Source: Miscanthus floridulus
Lineage: Eukaryota > Streptophyta > Magnoliopsida > Poales > Poaceae
DNA: 64,000 nucleotides
Direction of reading: 5' to 3'
Assembly: GCF_019320115.1 (NCBI RefSeq)
Contig: NC_089587.1
Location: forward strand, 101,644,166-101,708,165
Under the pieces are notes generated by a model. The model saw nothing but the letters and a program-made list of their open reading frames with translations, was not told the origin of the DNA and searched no databases. This document shows, piece after piece, positions 1 through 11,497 of the stretch (its first letter is position 1; every line of letters begins with the position of its first letter). The position numbers and the translations under genes were made by a program.

Positions 1-51
1 CTTCAAGTATAGTGTTTTATTACAAAAGCTGGAATACAAAGGTTGATTACA

Positions 52-220
52 TTAAGCATCATCATCAGGAGAAGAAACATCAATGTTAAGATTATCTACA
101 ATCTTTCTGGCTAAATCATCGACCTCAGACTCCAAGTTCTCAACAGCATCTAGATACTCTTGACCCTCGGCTTCATCAGCAACCATGGACAAAGGAAACT
201 CTGAAGAAAGAACCCGGACC
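52..220 (-). pseudogene. Element A antisense ORF, C-terminal exon
   Basis: On the minus strand an open frame runs in from the element B junction at 220 and ends at a TAA (52-54), with a final acidic run SSPDDDA. An AATAAA-type signal lies just downstream (plus-strand tttatt at 16-21), as expected of a real transcript 3' end. The residues before the stop (LESEVDDLARKIVDNL) resemble the C-terminus of the antisense ORF in element G (KLDEIEKAVAPVARNLVDRI), so both belong to one family. Joined to 7075 onward, the reading frame continues through the insertion point (codons L-D-Q-V-R-V), showing that B landed inside this exon. Function of the protein is unknown. Confidence 0.65.
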
Positions 221-3200
221 TGTAACATCCCAAAATTTGCCTCTTTTGAAAATAGGATTAAAATGATTTATTTGTGAATTTTTATGCTCATGAAAACATA
301 TTTAAAATCTATCATAAGGTAGAAACGTGTTTGTTGCATTCATACCGGTCGCGTATCGTGTTTCTATATGCAAAATGTGTGTTTTTATACGTTTAGGAGA
401 CGAATATCTATCTCTAGGAAATTTTTAGCTTCTTTCAAGAATTTAATTCCTACCTTCTTCACCTTAATCTTTATGTTTCAAGTTCCCAACAATCTCTTTA
501 TGAGCTCCAAATACTTTATTTGGGTTCATCATGTTCCAAAGTGTCTCTGAGAATTTTCCCCAAATTTTTAGAGGTCTCGGAGTATTTTTCGTGGCTTAAA
601 TATCAATTCTGGACTTTTCTAGAATTATTTTATCTACGAAATTAATTAATTCCGAAAATAATAAATCTCTAATTTTTCTCAATGCTCAAAACCCATGTGC
701 AATAATCCTAATAAATCTTAAAGGTCCATGCATTTATTTACTAATGGGCTTTAATGATTATTTAGGCCCATTAGTAAATGTGGAGGGTGCAACATTAGTT
801 AGTACCATATTGCTAGTTGATGTAGATGTGGGGAGTTTTTCTCCCTATATATATCTACCAACCCCTTGGGCAAAGCACACCAAAACTACCGTATGAGGAG
901 CCCCTAGTTTGGGAAATTCCTCATGTAGTAAATTAGATTTTTCTCATCCTTCTCTCGCCGTTGCCGTCGCCACCGCGCTGCCCAGCCGAGGCCCCTCCTC
1001 TCCGGCGTGCACGTTGCAGCAGCCTCCTATGGCCATCGCTGTTCTGTACGTTCTATTGGTGATGACGATCCAAGGTTGAAGATGAGGTATTTACGAGTTC
1101 GCCACCGGTCGTTAAATAATCGTAGTTTATTCGTTTTAATTCCGTTTCAGTTCATTCCAGTTGCGTTAGTTTCGTGTCGTCGAGATCTATGCAGTAGAGT
1201 TATTAGTTTTCATATCACATGTTTATGAATTTATTTTATTAAAATATTAATTGTGCCTATAATTAATTAATCGCTGATTAATTAAAGTCGATTTAGGTTT
1301 TTGATTTCGATTCGATTGCGCGAGTTTCATCACAGTGTGTGTTACGTGTTAGCAGCGATGTTTAACATGTCTCACGTCTTGGAAATTTATAAGTTAAATA
1401 TTAATTTGATTAAGGATTATTCAATAACTTTTTAAATAAAAGCAATTTATGTTCTAATTCCGTTTTGCACCATTTAAGTTGCGTTTGGTTCGTGCTGACG
1501 TAAACTATATATGTTAGGGGCAATGTTTTTCATGTCATATGTTTTTCCATATATAGCTAAATATTAAATTGATTAGTAGATTTGCACACTAGTTTGGAAT
1601 TAAAAGCAATATAGGTGCTTATCCTTGATAATTTATACCTAAAAGTTAATATGATTAGTTGTTAACTTAAAAGTGTTTCTAGAATATAATTTGATTAGCT
1701 GAGCAAGATACATATGTGATAAGTATGAGTAGATGTTGTCACATGCTTAATTCATTTGCGAAGGTAAAGTTTAATTTGTTTAATAAATTATGTGATAACA
1801 TTTATAAATAATGCATGATTAGCTTTAACTCTACTTTTAAAACTAAATATGTTGTGATTAATCTAAATCAATATTGCTCATATAGTTTTCTTAGCTAACC
1901 TAAAACAAGCTCATAGTTGTTTCTTTTGTAATATAATATAAATCTTTTGATAGTGGTTTTCTTTTAACCGTAGCTCCTTTCTTAGTGTCTCTTGCGTTCT
2001 CATAACCGTAGCATCGAGCCATTCTTGTCATGTTACTTTTGTTTCGGCGTGTTCTACACAGTGGCGTTAGTGGCTCTCATGTTACTCAAATGTGTTTTGG
2101 CAGTTAAAAAGTTAATTGTATTAATACTATCACTTGCATCATTTTCAGAATATAAAGTCAATATAGGTTTTGTACTACGCTCTTTCTTAAGCAATAAATC
2201 AAGTTGATTAATGAGAATATTTACATGTGTTTCTACAATTAAAATAAGTTAAATGGATAGGTTTTATTTTCTGTTGCTTCGTTAGTCGCTTTTTCGTTGA
2301 ATCGCATATAGCATGTCTTTTGTGTTTGTGTATTCGTAGCGATACGCCGTTTTGCTTATTTTATTGGTTGGTGTATTGTTCTCATATATTCTTATTTGTA
2401 TGCCGTGTATGGATGTATGTGTGGTGATATATGATTCAGTCAATCGGTGAGGTTTACATGGTGATTAAGAAGCTGTTCTCTGAAGACTAGAAGCTGAGAA
2501 TTGGAAGCAGAGGATTGGAAGTTGGATACTAAAGGCTTTTGAGCGTATTTCTTTGGGGGAAAAGCAAGTTAAGGCAAGTATAGCATGGGATTATCCTTGT
2601 TACCTATTCACATTTAAACACTTAATTCATATTGCATGTGTCTACCTTATTGCCAAATAGGATATCATAGATATTTGATATCTTGTTCCTTGAAACCTTT
2701 GGGACATTGCATTGGGTAGTTTTTGCTAGTGCTTAATCAAAACCATGATCTTGTAACTTGACTAATGATATATGTAATAAACATTAAAACATGACTTTTT
2801 AGTAACATGGAAATAGGGGACTGGAGTGTTTATATGCTTCAGATTCCTCTCCCTAAGGACTTATCTGTAAGCAATCATCTAGGACTTATAGTACAGCTGT
2901 GAGGGCCATATGGCTCTGGCTTTAGCTCAGTATAAGGATCTTTTCTAGCTTGTTAGTGGTTACCTTTTAGGCGCGGGGTATGTTTCCTTTGCTACTGGGA
3001 AGTGTGTACCGTGCTGCGATGCCCATGCGTGCCGCTCCTAGAGATGGGCCACATACGCCTGGCGGCCCTAACTTGTTAGACGAAATCTTTTGAAAGGCTT
3101 CATAGTGAACCCTACTGACCTTCCTTGGAAATGGGTCAAGAGAATAGCTACCTCGGGCGAAAGGGTAAATCACAACTCACAGTGAACATGTACAAACTCT

Positions 3201-3784
3201 ACAGAGTATAAAACTGTTATAACAGCCGTGCTTACGAACACGAGCGGCCTTGGACCCTTATGGAATAGAGATGATCACTAATGGATAATGAAGATGCTAA
3301 TGATCAATGTTTATGCTATACATTATCATGTTTACCTGATCATGTGTTTATGGGAATGATAAATCCTTTGCTACTCAACTGCTTAAAAAGATGATCTATT
3401 AAAGCTAATTGCAGTTAAACCAGTGTCAGCCTTTTGAGCCTCATAAACCCCATGATATAATTGTTAAGTACGACTTGTACTTACGCTTGCTTTATTTTTT
3501 CTATACATTGGATAAAAATCCTAGATGGGTACCAGATTGCCAGTCTGGAAGAGTTAGGCTTGTTGTCAACCAGTCAGTCATCCCTGTGGATTTGAAGTCT
3601 TCGCCAGAAGATCGAAGTCAACTTTCCGCTGTCTATACTCTGAGGGTACTTTTCTTTTACTAATATGTTATGTAATAAGTATTGTCTTTTGATATTACCC
3701 TTATTTGTGGCTATATGTGAGATTTGACTTTCTGGGCTTACATATAGTGTGTATCTGGTTTTGTCTTTAAAACCGAGTGTTACA
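221..3784 (+). repeat. 5' LTR of element B
   Basis: A 3564-bp LTR with 7-bp inverted termini, TGTAACA and TGTTACA. It contains a TATA-like stretch near 846, a GC-rich tract around 950-1030, then a long AT-rich section. Parts of it match elements C (reverse-complemented, for example the TTAATTAATCG region near 1260) and D (580-800 against 24840-25060). The short ORFs within it look incidental. It lacks a 22-bp piece present in the 3' LTR after GAAAACATA, a real difference between the two LTRs. Confidence 0.9.
846..855 (+). promoter_or_regulatory. TATA box of element B LTR
   Basis: TATATATATC follows a CTTTTTCTCCC-like pyrimidine stretch and precedes a leader containing AAAGCACACCAAAA. The same arrangement is found in the related LTR of element D at 25129, so the motif is conserved where flanking sequence has drifted. 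It would drive genomic RNA synthesis from the LTR. Confidence 0.55.
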
Positions 3785-3786
3785 GA

Positions 3787-3800
3787 GTGGTATCAGAGCA
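3787..3800 (+). promoter_or_regulatory. Primer-binding site of element B (initiator Met tRNA)
   Basis: TGGTATCAGAGC starts four bases after the LTR end and is complementary to the 3' end of plant initiator Met tRNA. It primes minus-strand DNA synthesis and fixes the 5' LTR boundary at 3784. Confidence 0.85.
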
Positions 3801-3976
3801 ATGCTGACTGTAGGATACAAGCCTAGATAGAACTGGACGTTTCAACATGTTTTTATCTTGCTTAGTTCTTGTTTTCTCTCCAACCTTGTTATTTGCTAAA
3901 ATTTATGCTCACATCAGCCTCTGTCTGTTATGAAAACTTTGTCTCTATTCTCAATCCTCTATCTTTGTCTATATAG

Positions 3977-4969
3977 ATGGATTGTAATGTGGAGACCACC
4001 AGTATCAAAGGTCAGGAGGACCAAGCTATGTTGCCCTTGACCGCGTTCAACAAGGAGAAGCTTGTAGCTGTGCAACAACAAGCACCAGAAGGAATGACTC
4101 AACCTAAGAGTTTTCAATAGTGCTTGCCACAAGGTCAAACCAACATACCAAAGGGACCAGTGAAGAGACAAGTAACAGAAGCTTGGAAGAATATGAAGTC
4201 TAATGAAGATATTGGAAGAATGGCACATGAATGCCAGGATCAACCACAGCAGAAGCAGGAACAGAAGGTCCAGAAGAAACAGGAGCAAGGAAGTAAAACA
4301 AAGAGAAACTACATCCAAGGAAGATTGAATAATGTGGATATGACTACTACTCATGGAGCAAAGGAGGTTGTGTATGGTTTCATTTCAGTAAACTTAGCTT
4401 CCGCCACAGTGTTGTTTGACCCCAGAGCTTCACATTCATTTATTTCTAATGCATATGTAATGAAACATAAGATAACTATGCTTCCAATGAGGAGACCAGT
4501 GATAGTTAAGACCCCAGAAGGAGAAATGAAGGCAAACCACAAATGCCCAAGAGTTAGTCTTAACATCAAAGGAGTAAAATTTGAAGCAAACCTTATTGTA
4601 TTAGAGTTAGTGGACATTGATGTCATTCTTGGAATAGGATGGCTATCTGCTTGTAAAGGAGTGATCAAGTATGCCCAGCGTTCAATGCTTCTAACCGCAC
4701 CATCAGGAGAAAGAATTGAGTATGAAGGTATTCAGCCTATACTTGAGGACAATGTGGATAAGAAGAGAAAAGAGATCTCACCAGAGTCAGAATTGGGAAG
4801 CAATCAACATTTGAGTTCTATTACATTGTCACATCCAACTCCAATCCCTAATCAAATAAACTTAGACTCTAAAGAATTGGAAGTTTCTCAAGCTAAGGTT
4901 ACTCCAGTCTTTCCACATGAGGTATGCATAGATGGGTGGACAATCACCTACATGGAGTTTCAACCCTGA
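3977..4969 (+). pseudogene. Element B gag/protease remnant
   Basis: One frame runs from ATG 3977 to TGA 4967-4969, with one internal TAG at 4118-4120; the open part from 4124 is 281 codons. The capsid domain usual for a gypsy gag is missing. A stub reading GRMAHEC (about 31-37 of the 281) looks like the tail of a lost zinc knuckle. The centre is a retropepsin-like fold: a VLFDPRASHSFIS segment near residues 96-108 matches the active-site loop, and an ILGIGWL segment matches the usual ILGMDWL. The catalytic Asp is kept but the following Ser/Thr-Gly is now Pro-Arg, so the protease is almost certainly dead. An overlapping minus-strand ORF (3959-4354) is a shadow. Confidence 0.75.
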
Positions 4970-5095
4970 AAGATCAAGCGAGCTAAAAAGTGGTCTAGTC
5001 AAACAAAGATGAATTTATAGAGTCAGCAAGCTAACAATACTCTAAGCAACAATTCTATGGAGTATGACATCACTAAAGATCTAGCTAAGAGAAAG

Positions 5096-5137
5096 TGTTA
5101 TCATTGCCAGCAGGAAGGACATTATGTTAAATCTTGC
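5096..5137 (+). pseudogene. CCHC zinc knuckle downstream of the protease in element B
   Basis: A perfect C-X2-C-X4-H-X4-C knuckle, CYHCQQEGHYVKSC, preceded by basic residues and followed at once by a TAG stop. It lies in the same frame as the protease pseudogene, separated by a TGA (4967) and a TAG (5018). In gypsy elements the knuckle normally precedes the protease, so its position here is unusual. It may be a second knuckle or the product of rearrangement. Confidence 0.7.
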
Positions 5138-5143
5138 CCATAG

Positions 5144-6669
5144 AAGGATCAACAATTATGCCATGGAGGTAGCCAGAGTTAGGTCAATATAGGACTACCA
5201 CCAGCAAGTGATGGTGACACACAATACAAGTGAAGCATATGGTGAAATTGATGTAGTGGATGGCGTGTCACTCCCATGCGAGAGATGTCCCTGTAATCAT
5301 GCCATTTTTAAGAAATAGGAGTTGTGCCCCTTATGTAATAAAAACGATAGTATCACAAGTGAGTCGATGAATGAGTTATGCATTTTTAAGTGCTTTGTTG
5401 ATTTGTCATTATGTTATGCTTGTTTTGCATCTTTGTAATGATTGCAATGATTTTGTTGGGTGTTCCCGCAATTTCATTTAGTTTATAGGTTTAAGGTATA
5501 AGGATTAATGAAATAAAAAGTTGGGTTATGGTTTTCTTCCGTTTTCCCTATCTTGTCTTTAAAACAACCTATCTTTATCGGTTCATATCTCTAATTTTGG
5601 ACGATCAAAAACCCTAAGGAAATCCTGAACAACAGTAGACTTCAATCACAAGATGATGCAAGCTATACTTTGATATCCCCTACTTTACCTCATCTTAAGG
5701 GGGGTAGCCAAGTTGAAGAATTGGTAAGATGAAGTATCATACATTCAAGTTTGCACAGCGGAAATCAGAGTGCACAACGGAAGCGTGGTGGTACTCAAGG
5801 ATGTAAGAGAGAACTCAGAGTTTCAATGAGTTTTGGTTAGAAGTCCAAGAAAGGTTTATCCAAGACCAGCAAGATGTTGATAAAGCTACCAGAGTAGCTT
5901 TTAAGTTAGTTTGGATCAAGTAACCTCAGGCAAGTGTTTGAAGGAGTCCAAGAGGTCAAAGTAAAACCTAAGTATTAGCTTTGTTAGATCAGGATGAAAG
6001 CTTTGTATCTACAATAATGCATCTTGTGAAGGTGTAGGATGTGTCCTTATAAGCGTGAGTTGAACTAACCTGTTATCTAGAGTTATCCATTACGATGCAT
6101 GGAAGTACCATCTTCTTGAAAGTAAAAGTAATATCTAGGAGGATCACAAGAATATATAGGATACCTTCACCAAGTTAGTCTTTGAGATTGTGATAACCTC
6201 GTTGGAATGAGATTGATTGTGACTTGGAAAAGTGCTATCACTTCAAGAATCGAAGTCATGACTGATGCCCTTAGCAACGGAGAATTGTGCTAAGAAGCTT
6301 TGGATGACACTAAGGATTAAGAGTTGTATTCCCAGTTCGAGCAACTTCACCAAGATCATCAATGTTTTGAAGATTGGTTGTAGATCATCTTTCGGACCAA
6401 GAACATAAGGAAGCTCAATTGGAAAGCGAACATATGAGGAAAGAGAATTATGGCCTAGAGATTAGGGTTACCTGAGAGTTGTTCAAGGTACCTGTCAAAA
6501 TTTTGGAAATAGTTAGGCAAATTACTTGGAGTAAGGGCAACAGGTAATACAAAGTAATGTGGATCTTTATCAAGACGATGGAACTACACGAGGAAGTAAA
6601 GAAGAATCCAAGGATGGAGTATTCCTATCTCTTAGTCGACATCTTCTGAATCTCGAGGACGAGATTCAT
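5144..6669 (+). other. Non-coding interior of element B, with an internal polypurine-like tract
   Basis: No credible coding sequence is seen. At 5694-5706 a TTAAGGGGGGTA tract, then GCCAAG, is nearly identical to the true polypurine tract before the 3' LTR. Element C has the same internal copy at the matching place (17461-17476, minus strand). The stretch at 5480-5520 (GGTTTAAGGTATAAGG...) also has a counterpart in element C near 17990, so the two interiors share descent. Confidence 0.7.
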
Positions 6670-6685
6670 CTTAAGGGGGTAGAAT
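6670..6685 (+). promoter_or_regulatory. Polypurine tract of element B
   Basis: CTTAAGGGGGTAGAAT lies directly before the TGTAACA start of the 3' LTR. It is the expected plus-strand primer, and its sequence is shared with element C (15558-15573, minus strand). Confidence 0.8.
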
Positions 6686-7074
6686 TGTAACATCCCAAAA
6701 TTTGCCTCTTTTGAAAATAGGATTAAAATGATTTATTTGTGAATTTTTGTGCTCATGAAAACATAGGAAAATAAAAAATTTCATTAATTTAAAATCTATC
6801 ATAAGGTAGAAACGTGTTTGTTGCATTCATACCGGTCGCATATCGTGTTTCTATGTGCAAAATGTGTGTTTTTATACATTTAGGAGACGAATATCTATCT
6901 TTAGGAATTTTCTAGCTTCTTTCTGGAATTTAATTCCTACCTCCTTCACCTTAATCTTTATGTTTCAAGTTCCCAACAATCTCTTTATGAGCTCCAAATA
7001 CTTTATTTGGGTTCATCATGTTCCAAAGTGTCTCTGAGAATTTTCCCCAAATTTTTGGAGGTCTCAGAGTATTT
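6686..7074 (+). repeat. Truncated 3' LTR of element B
   Basis: It aligns to 221-585 of the 5' LTR apart from a 22-bp insertion and a few substitutions, then stops abruptly. The next bases (CTGGTCAAGG) are element A sequence. About 3.2 kb of LTR is missing, yet no element A bases appear to be lost, since the host reading frame is continuous across the insertion. Confidence 0.85.
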
Positions 7075-10028
7075 CTGGTCAAGGACATTCCTGGTACACA
7101 GATGGGCACACCTCTTCACGAACTCCTAGAAACGGGTCGGCACTTGGGGAATGAACTGGGCCCAAGAATGACCATCATATGCTAGAGTCCGGAGAAGGTT
7201 GGCTACTGACCAAAAAGACTTCCACAAAGCTTTCCAGTTCTCAGTAGCCATTGCCAACTTGCCAGTCAAGTCCTCAATGGTTTTTTGGGCCTACACAGGA
7301 TCTCTGTCAGCTCCACACCTAATCAGCTTAGCAAGCATGAGTTCTTCAGCTCGAGTAATTACCTCCTCAGCCTTATTGTGGCTAGTATGAATGAGTGTCT
7401 TCATCTCCTCGATACCCTTCGAGAGCTTATGCTTTTCAACTCGGAGAGCTGGACCAAGCAACAAAACACAAGTCAGCAGAAAGGCAAATTTGAACACAAA
7501 GGGAAACGAAAAAGAACTCGCGATACCATGGCACTCTTTCTTCATGGCCTCCACATTTTTCAAGGCCTCCTGGGTAGCTGCATCACTCTGCTTTTCTACC
7601 TCAACTACCTAGGCACGAAGAGCCTTCTCCTCCTTCTAATGCGTCTAACGCTCGGTCTCCAACTCAACCCGACAGAGGTCAAGCTCTGCCTTTAGGGTAC
7701 TCACCTCAGAAGACAACTTTTTCTTATTTTTAGATGAGAAAAAGAAGCCGGTATGATCATGAGAAAAAGACTGAACAAAAAAAGAGAGAAAAACAAGACA
7801 TAAGGGCAGAAGAAAAACAAACATCCAAAGAAAGAAGTTCAGAAGAACTTACCTGGAGCTTTTCCTCAAAAGAAGTCACGAAGGTCACCAAGTTTCCCTA
7901 GGCAGCAGTTAGCTCTGACAATCAATGAGTGGCATCAAATTGCTGCACCACGTCATCAGCCAAAGGTGGAGCACCGGAAGCAAGAAGAGGAGACAAAGAA
8001 GCCGGCCAAGGTGAAGAAGGCACGACCAGGGCAATCTACTAGGAAGCCACAGCCAATCCCTCAGATGAACCCACCGCCATAGCCATGGTCACCTCAGGAG
8101 TCAGCAAATCAGCAGCTACGCACTCTGTCCCCCTCATAGCCACTTCGACGACCGTGCGTTCCGAGCTCTAAAACTCGGTACATAGGAGCGCACCAGAGGT
8201 CTGACAAGAAGTCGACTGGAGGCTCAAGGAAGATGAAGGCCTGAAAGTTGACAAGGAAACTCGCTAATAAGAATAAGAAAAAAAGGAGAACAGAAGCTAA
8301 GAAATAAAACCAGAATTCACTCACTCAGCTATCTTCTTCATAAAACCAAAAGAATACCTCGCAGGGGGAACCACAGCAGCAAAAACATCGCCACCACCCT
8401 ACGACGGGAGTAGCACGGCCAGAATAGGAGCCCCAGAAGAACTCAAACCCAATGACTACTTACTACAAGGGAACAAAACCAAAGTCAAAACAAAAAGAAG
8501 GGTTCAATAACAGGAAAACAAGAAAACAACTCACCGACGAGTAACAAGGGTGGCATCATCATCCTCCTCTTCTTCACTCTCGACCAAGGCCACCATAGCG
8601 CCAGCTAAAAAAGGACAAATGTACTCGGTCAAAGATAAAAACAAACAACAAAAAGGCAGAGCGTATTGATATGCTCACCTAAGAGCAGGCTAGCTACAAC
8701 TAGAGTATCTAGACGAGTACTCGACTGGCGAGACTTATTGGCAGCAGATTGAGCAGAAGAAGAACTATCCACTCGACCCCTCTTTTCGAAAGTACGAGGA
8801 GCTCAAGGAACTAGACGAGGAACATACTCTTCATATACATCAGAAAATGCAAAAGAAACACTAGGAAGCACCATGGTAGTTTGAAACTTACTGGTCAAGG
8901 ATGCCCCAGCAAGACTACCCCAGCCTCCACATTTGTAGGGCAATCATCATGGGGAATTGGATCAACGAAATTACGCCCTAATTCCTATAAAAGAGTAAAA
9001 CAACAAGACAAGGAAGATTAAGCAAAAGTGGATACAACAAAAGAGAATCAGAAGTACCCGCATAAAGAAAAGAACAACTCACAGTAGGGGGCAGGTTGTT
9101 AGCACTGTACTCAAGGACAGCAAGCGGGACAACGCTTACTCCTTTCAGCATCTTCTGAAGATGCTCGAGCACCTCCTCGTCAGTCAACTCAAGGGCTGGG
9201 ACCATACAAGAAGGGTCCTCCACCCTAGAGTACTCGAAACCGTAATGTTCTCGCTCCTTCAAAGGTTTAACTCGGCGGCGAAGAAAACTAAAAATAATCC
9301 TAAAGCCAGTCAAGCCTTGCTATTTTAGAGTGCAAATCCTCTCAAGAAACAGCTTGATCATCTGGAGCTTAGCCACCGTCACAGGGTTCTTTTCCCATCG
9401 GTCATTAACCAAGGGACCAGATCCAGAATGAACAGAAAGGGGAGGAATCAAGTTGGCAGCATAAAACCAGTCAGCACGCCAATCCCTCATAGAATCAACC
9501 AGGTCATAGTAAAAAAACTTGCTCTTAAGACCCTGGTGAAACTGAATCTCGCAGCCACCAAGAACTTTGGTGTTATCACGACAGGGTTGGGGCTTTAGGC
9601 GAAAAAAGTAATGAAAGAGGGAAAGAGAAGGAGGAATTCCAAGGAAAGTTTTACAAAGATGAATGAAAATGGAAAGATGAAGGACAGCATTGGGAGCAAG
9701 ATGGTTCAGGCTAATCCCAAAATAGTTGAGAAATCAGTGAAGAAAGACAGAGACCGGCATGGATAAAGGAGACGAAAAGAATAATCTCTCCGGTGCTTAG
9801 AGCAGGGACCCGATGCTTGCCTAGAGCTCTCCAATCAGCAAACTCCTTGCTCTAGAGTAGGCCATCACTCACGAGCTCACAAAGCTGATCTTCAGTTGTT
9901 GTTGGAGCTGGCCAGATCTTCTAAGCAGCCCTCATCGCCATGAATTCTTGATTCTCAATAACGGAGAGCGATGCTTCCTCATCGACAAAGGTCGCCTGGG
10001 ACTTACTCGCCGACTTCTTCCTACCCAT
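7075..10028 (-). pseudogene. Element A antisense ORF, main body (Transposase_28-like 'putative gypsy type transposon' family)
   Basis: The likely start is ATG 10026-10028 (minus), opening MGRKKSASKSQATF, with a stop at codon 36 (TAG). Downstream codons between about 9870 and 9310 resemble the grass family annotated as putative gypsy-type transposon protein (PF04195-like). Visible blocks are GEIILFVSFI, then after a frameshift FLNYFGISLNHLAPN, and later a WRADWFYAANL block before SGSGPLVNDRWEKNP. The frame carries several stops, some consistent with CGA to TGA. Candidate GT/AG introns are 8985-9082, 8605-8678, 8463-8534 and 8264-8324. The part from 8978 to 9313 is an open exon ending at the first intron. 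The last exon continues at 52-220. This ORF is antisense to the element's own genomic RNA; its biological role is unknown. Confidence 0.65.
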
Positions 10029-10172
10029 ATACTAGCAAAGGCAATGGGGCACTAAGAATAGAGAAGGCTCACACATCAGCGCTCAGATGACGGTGGCAAT
10101 GGCGACGGCAGAGTTTCGAAGGCTAGGGTTTCAAGGCAAAGGCAAGACACCAAAGAAAAGGAAGAGAAAGGC

Positions 10173-10181
10173 CTTTAAATA
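10173..10181 (-). promoter_or_regulatory. TATA-like box for the element A antisense ORF
   Basis: On the minus strand TATTTAAAG lies about 145-150 bp upstream of the ATG at 10028. In element G the antisense ORF has TATAAAA 144 bp before its ATG. The matching distance suggests that these ORFs have their own promoter. Confidence 0.45.
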
Positions 10182-11497
10182 GATTTTATGCCAGTAAAAA
10201 CATGGCCCACTAGGCCCGTCTTAACACAGCATGAGGATGCAAAGATCCATTTACCGACGTAGCTAAAATGACGGACGGCTCAAATCCACACAACGGTACA
10301 GTTCAATGGGTAGATTTCAGACTTATCCATCCAGCACCACGGCGGAGTTATCATATTACTACAAAAAGAACTCATCAATAATAAAGCAAAGAAGGGTTAC
10401 CTCACAAGGAGCGCAACAACCTGGTTCTTATAGAAAGAACTCGGAAGTCTCATCAACAACCAGGACATCAGGAGAATAAAGAATGACAACTCAGAAGACA
10501 AAATTCTTTCCATTATAAATGGTTTCAAAAAATAGAAGATTACACATCTTATAAGACCCAATGAGCTCGGTACTATGACAAGTAAAGTAGCAAAGAGGAA
10601 TCCAGACACGGCTAGGCTCTGGAGCGACTACGTGCTCCAAATTGCTACTCGGTAGAACAAACCGCACTTGGCTACACTCTTTTCTTCAAAGGATGGACGC
10701 AGTGCATCCAAGGCAGAAATCAGCAGCACAGCGGGACAACATGGAGCAGAGAAGGCCGGTAGGCATCTATCTACCCAAGACTGATGTGATGCTGGATATG
10801 GTGTTGATCTACACCGGACAGTCTCAGGGCAGGCGACGAGGATCAACCCAGAACTGCCTGATGAAGGATCGCATCCCACATCACAAGACTCCCTCCAACT
10901 ACCGCCACATACTTCCAAGTACAATGCCACTATGGGATAGGCCTACCTCTAATCCCTATCACAAGACTCCCTCTAGCTATGGCAAGATACACAAGAATTG
11001 TAAAATACGCCCGAGGGCTGCTCTACTTCACAAATACCATATTCATGACTACGGAGACTTCAGACCACGCAACAAAAATGCTCGATGAATCAAAACAGCA
11101 TAAGAGGAGGATATTTATAGGCCCAAGAAGTGGTGCACATGGACTAGGAGCACCAGTGGAACAAACCTAACAAAGGACACAGTGAAAAGACAGAATTCAA
11201 TGAAAGAGGAGTCAGGCGTAAAGCAGCAGTACTCGAGAACGAGCATATTCAGAAGAATATACCAATACTGTACAACTCGTAAACAAATAGCATTTACTAT
11301 CAACAACCACCATACAACTATATCTGATAATAGCAGACTACCAGAGAACATGCCAAGAACCTACATCTGAGTTCTTTTTGAGTAAAAGAACCCGGATATA
11401 GGCCCAGGGGCTACAACAGGAGAGGTTTTCAGCTCTTTGAACAACTCAGATTCAAGACCCTCCAACTCCTTGTTCCAAATAGCAAGAGGCTCTCGGC
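10182..11497 (+). other. 3' spacer of element A, left part
   Basis: No convincing coding sequence; the ORFs of 60-148 codons here are not conserved. The final 100 bp (11424-11497) holds the first copy of a repeat (AGCTCTTTGAACAACTCAGATTC...AGCAAGAGGCTC) that recurs at 22927, 23080 and 23310 on the far side of element C. The spacer is cut by element C at 11498. Confidence 0.6.
11493..11497 (+). repeat. Target-site duplication of element C, left copy (TCGGC)
   Basis: TCGGC directly precedes the LTR start TGTCGCACCC at 11498 and recurs directly after the LTR end at 22475-22479. A 5-bp duplication is standard for LTR-retrotransposon integration and fixes both ends of element C. Confidence 0.92.

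Larger units (their letters stand above)
221..7074 (+). mobile_element. Element B: long-LTR, pol-less gypsy-type retrotransposon with truncated 3' LTR
   Basis: The 5' LTR (221-3784) begins TGTAACA and ends TGTTACA, followed directly by a TGGTATCAGAGC primer-binding site. The same LTR start recurs at 6686 after a polypurine tract, but stops near 7074. The 2.9-kb interior holds only a decayed gag/protease frame and no reverse transcriptase, RNase H or integrase. Very long LTRs around a mostly non-coding interior are the hallmark of large retrotransposon derivatives (LARDs), non-autonomous elements moved by a partner's enzymes. The LTR is related to those of elements C and D. No target duplication is visible because the right end is missing. 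Confidence 0.85.

Noticed and set aside
3787..3800. tRNA gene remnants at TGGTATCAGAGC sites
   Set aside because: Only the 12-base primer complement is present at each LTR edge; no tRNA cloverleaf surrounds it.
3959..4354. 131-codon minus-strand ORF
   Set aside because: It overlaps the element B gag/protease frame on the opposite strand; its leucine-rich content comes from the antisense of Gln/Lys codons.
10642..11088. 148-codon plus-strand ORF as a gene
   Set aside because: It lies in the 3' spacer of element A, overlaps other frames of similar length and has no recognisable domain.
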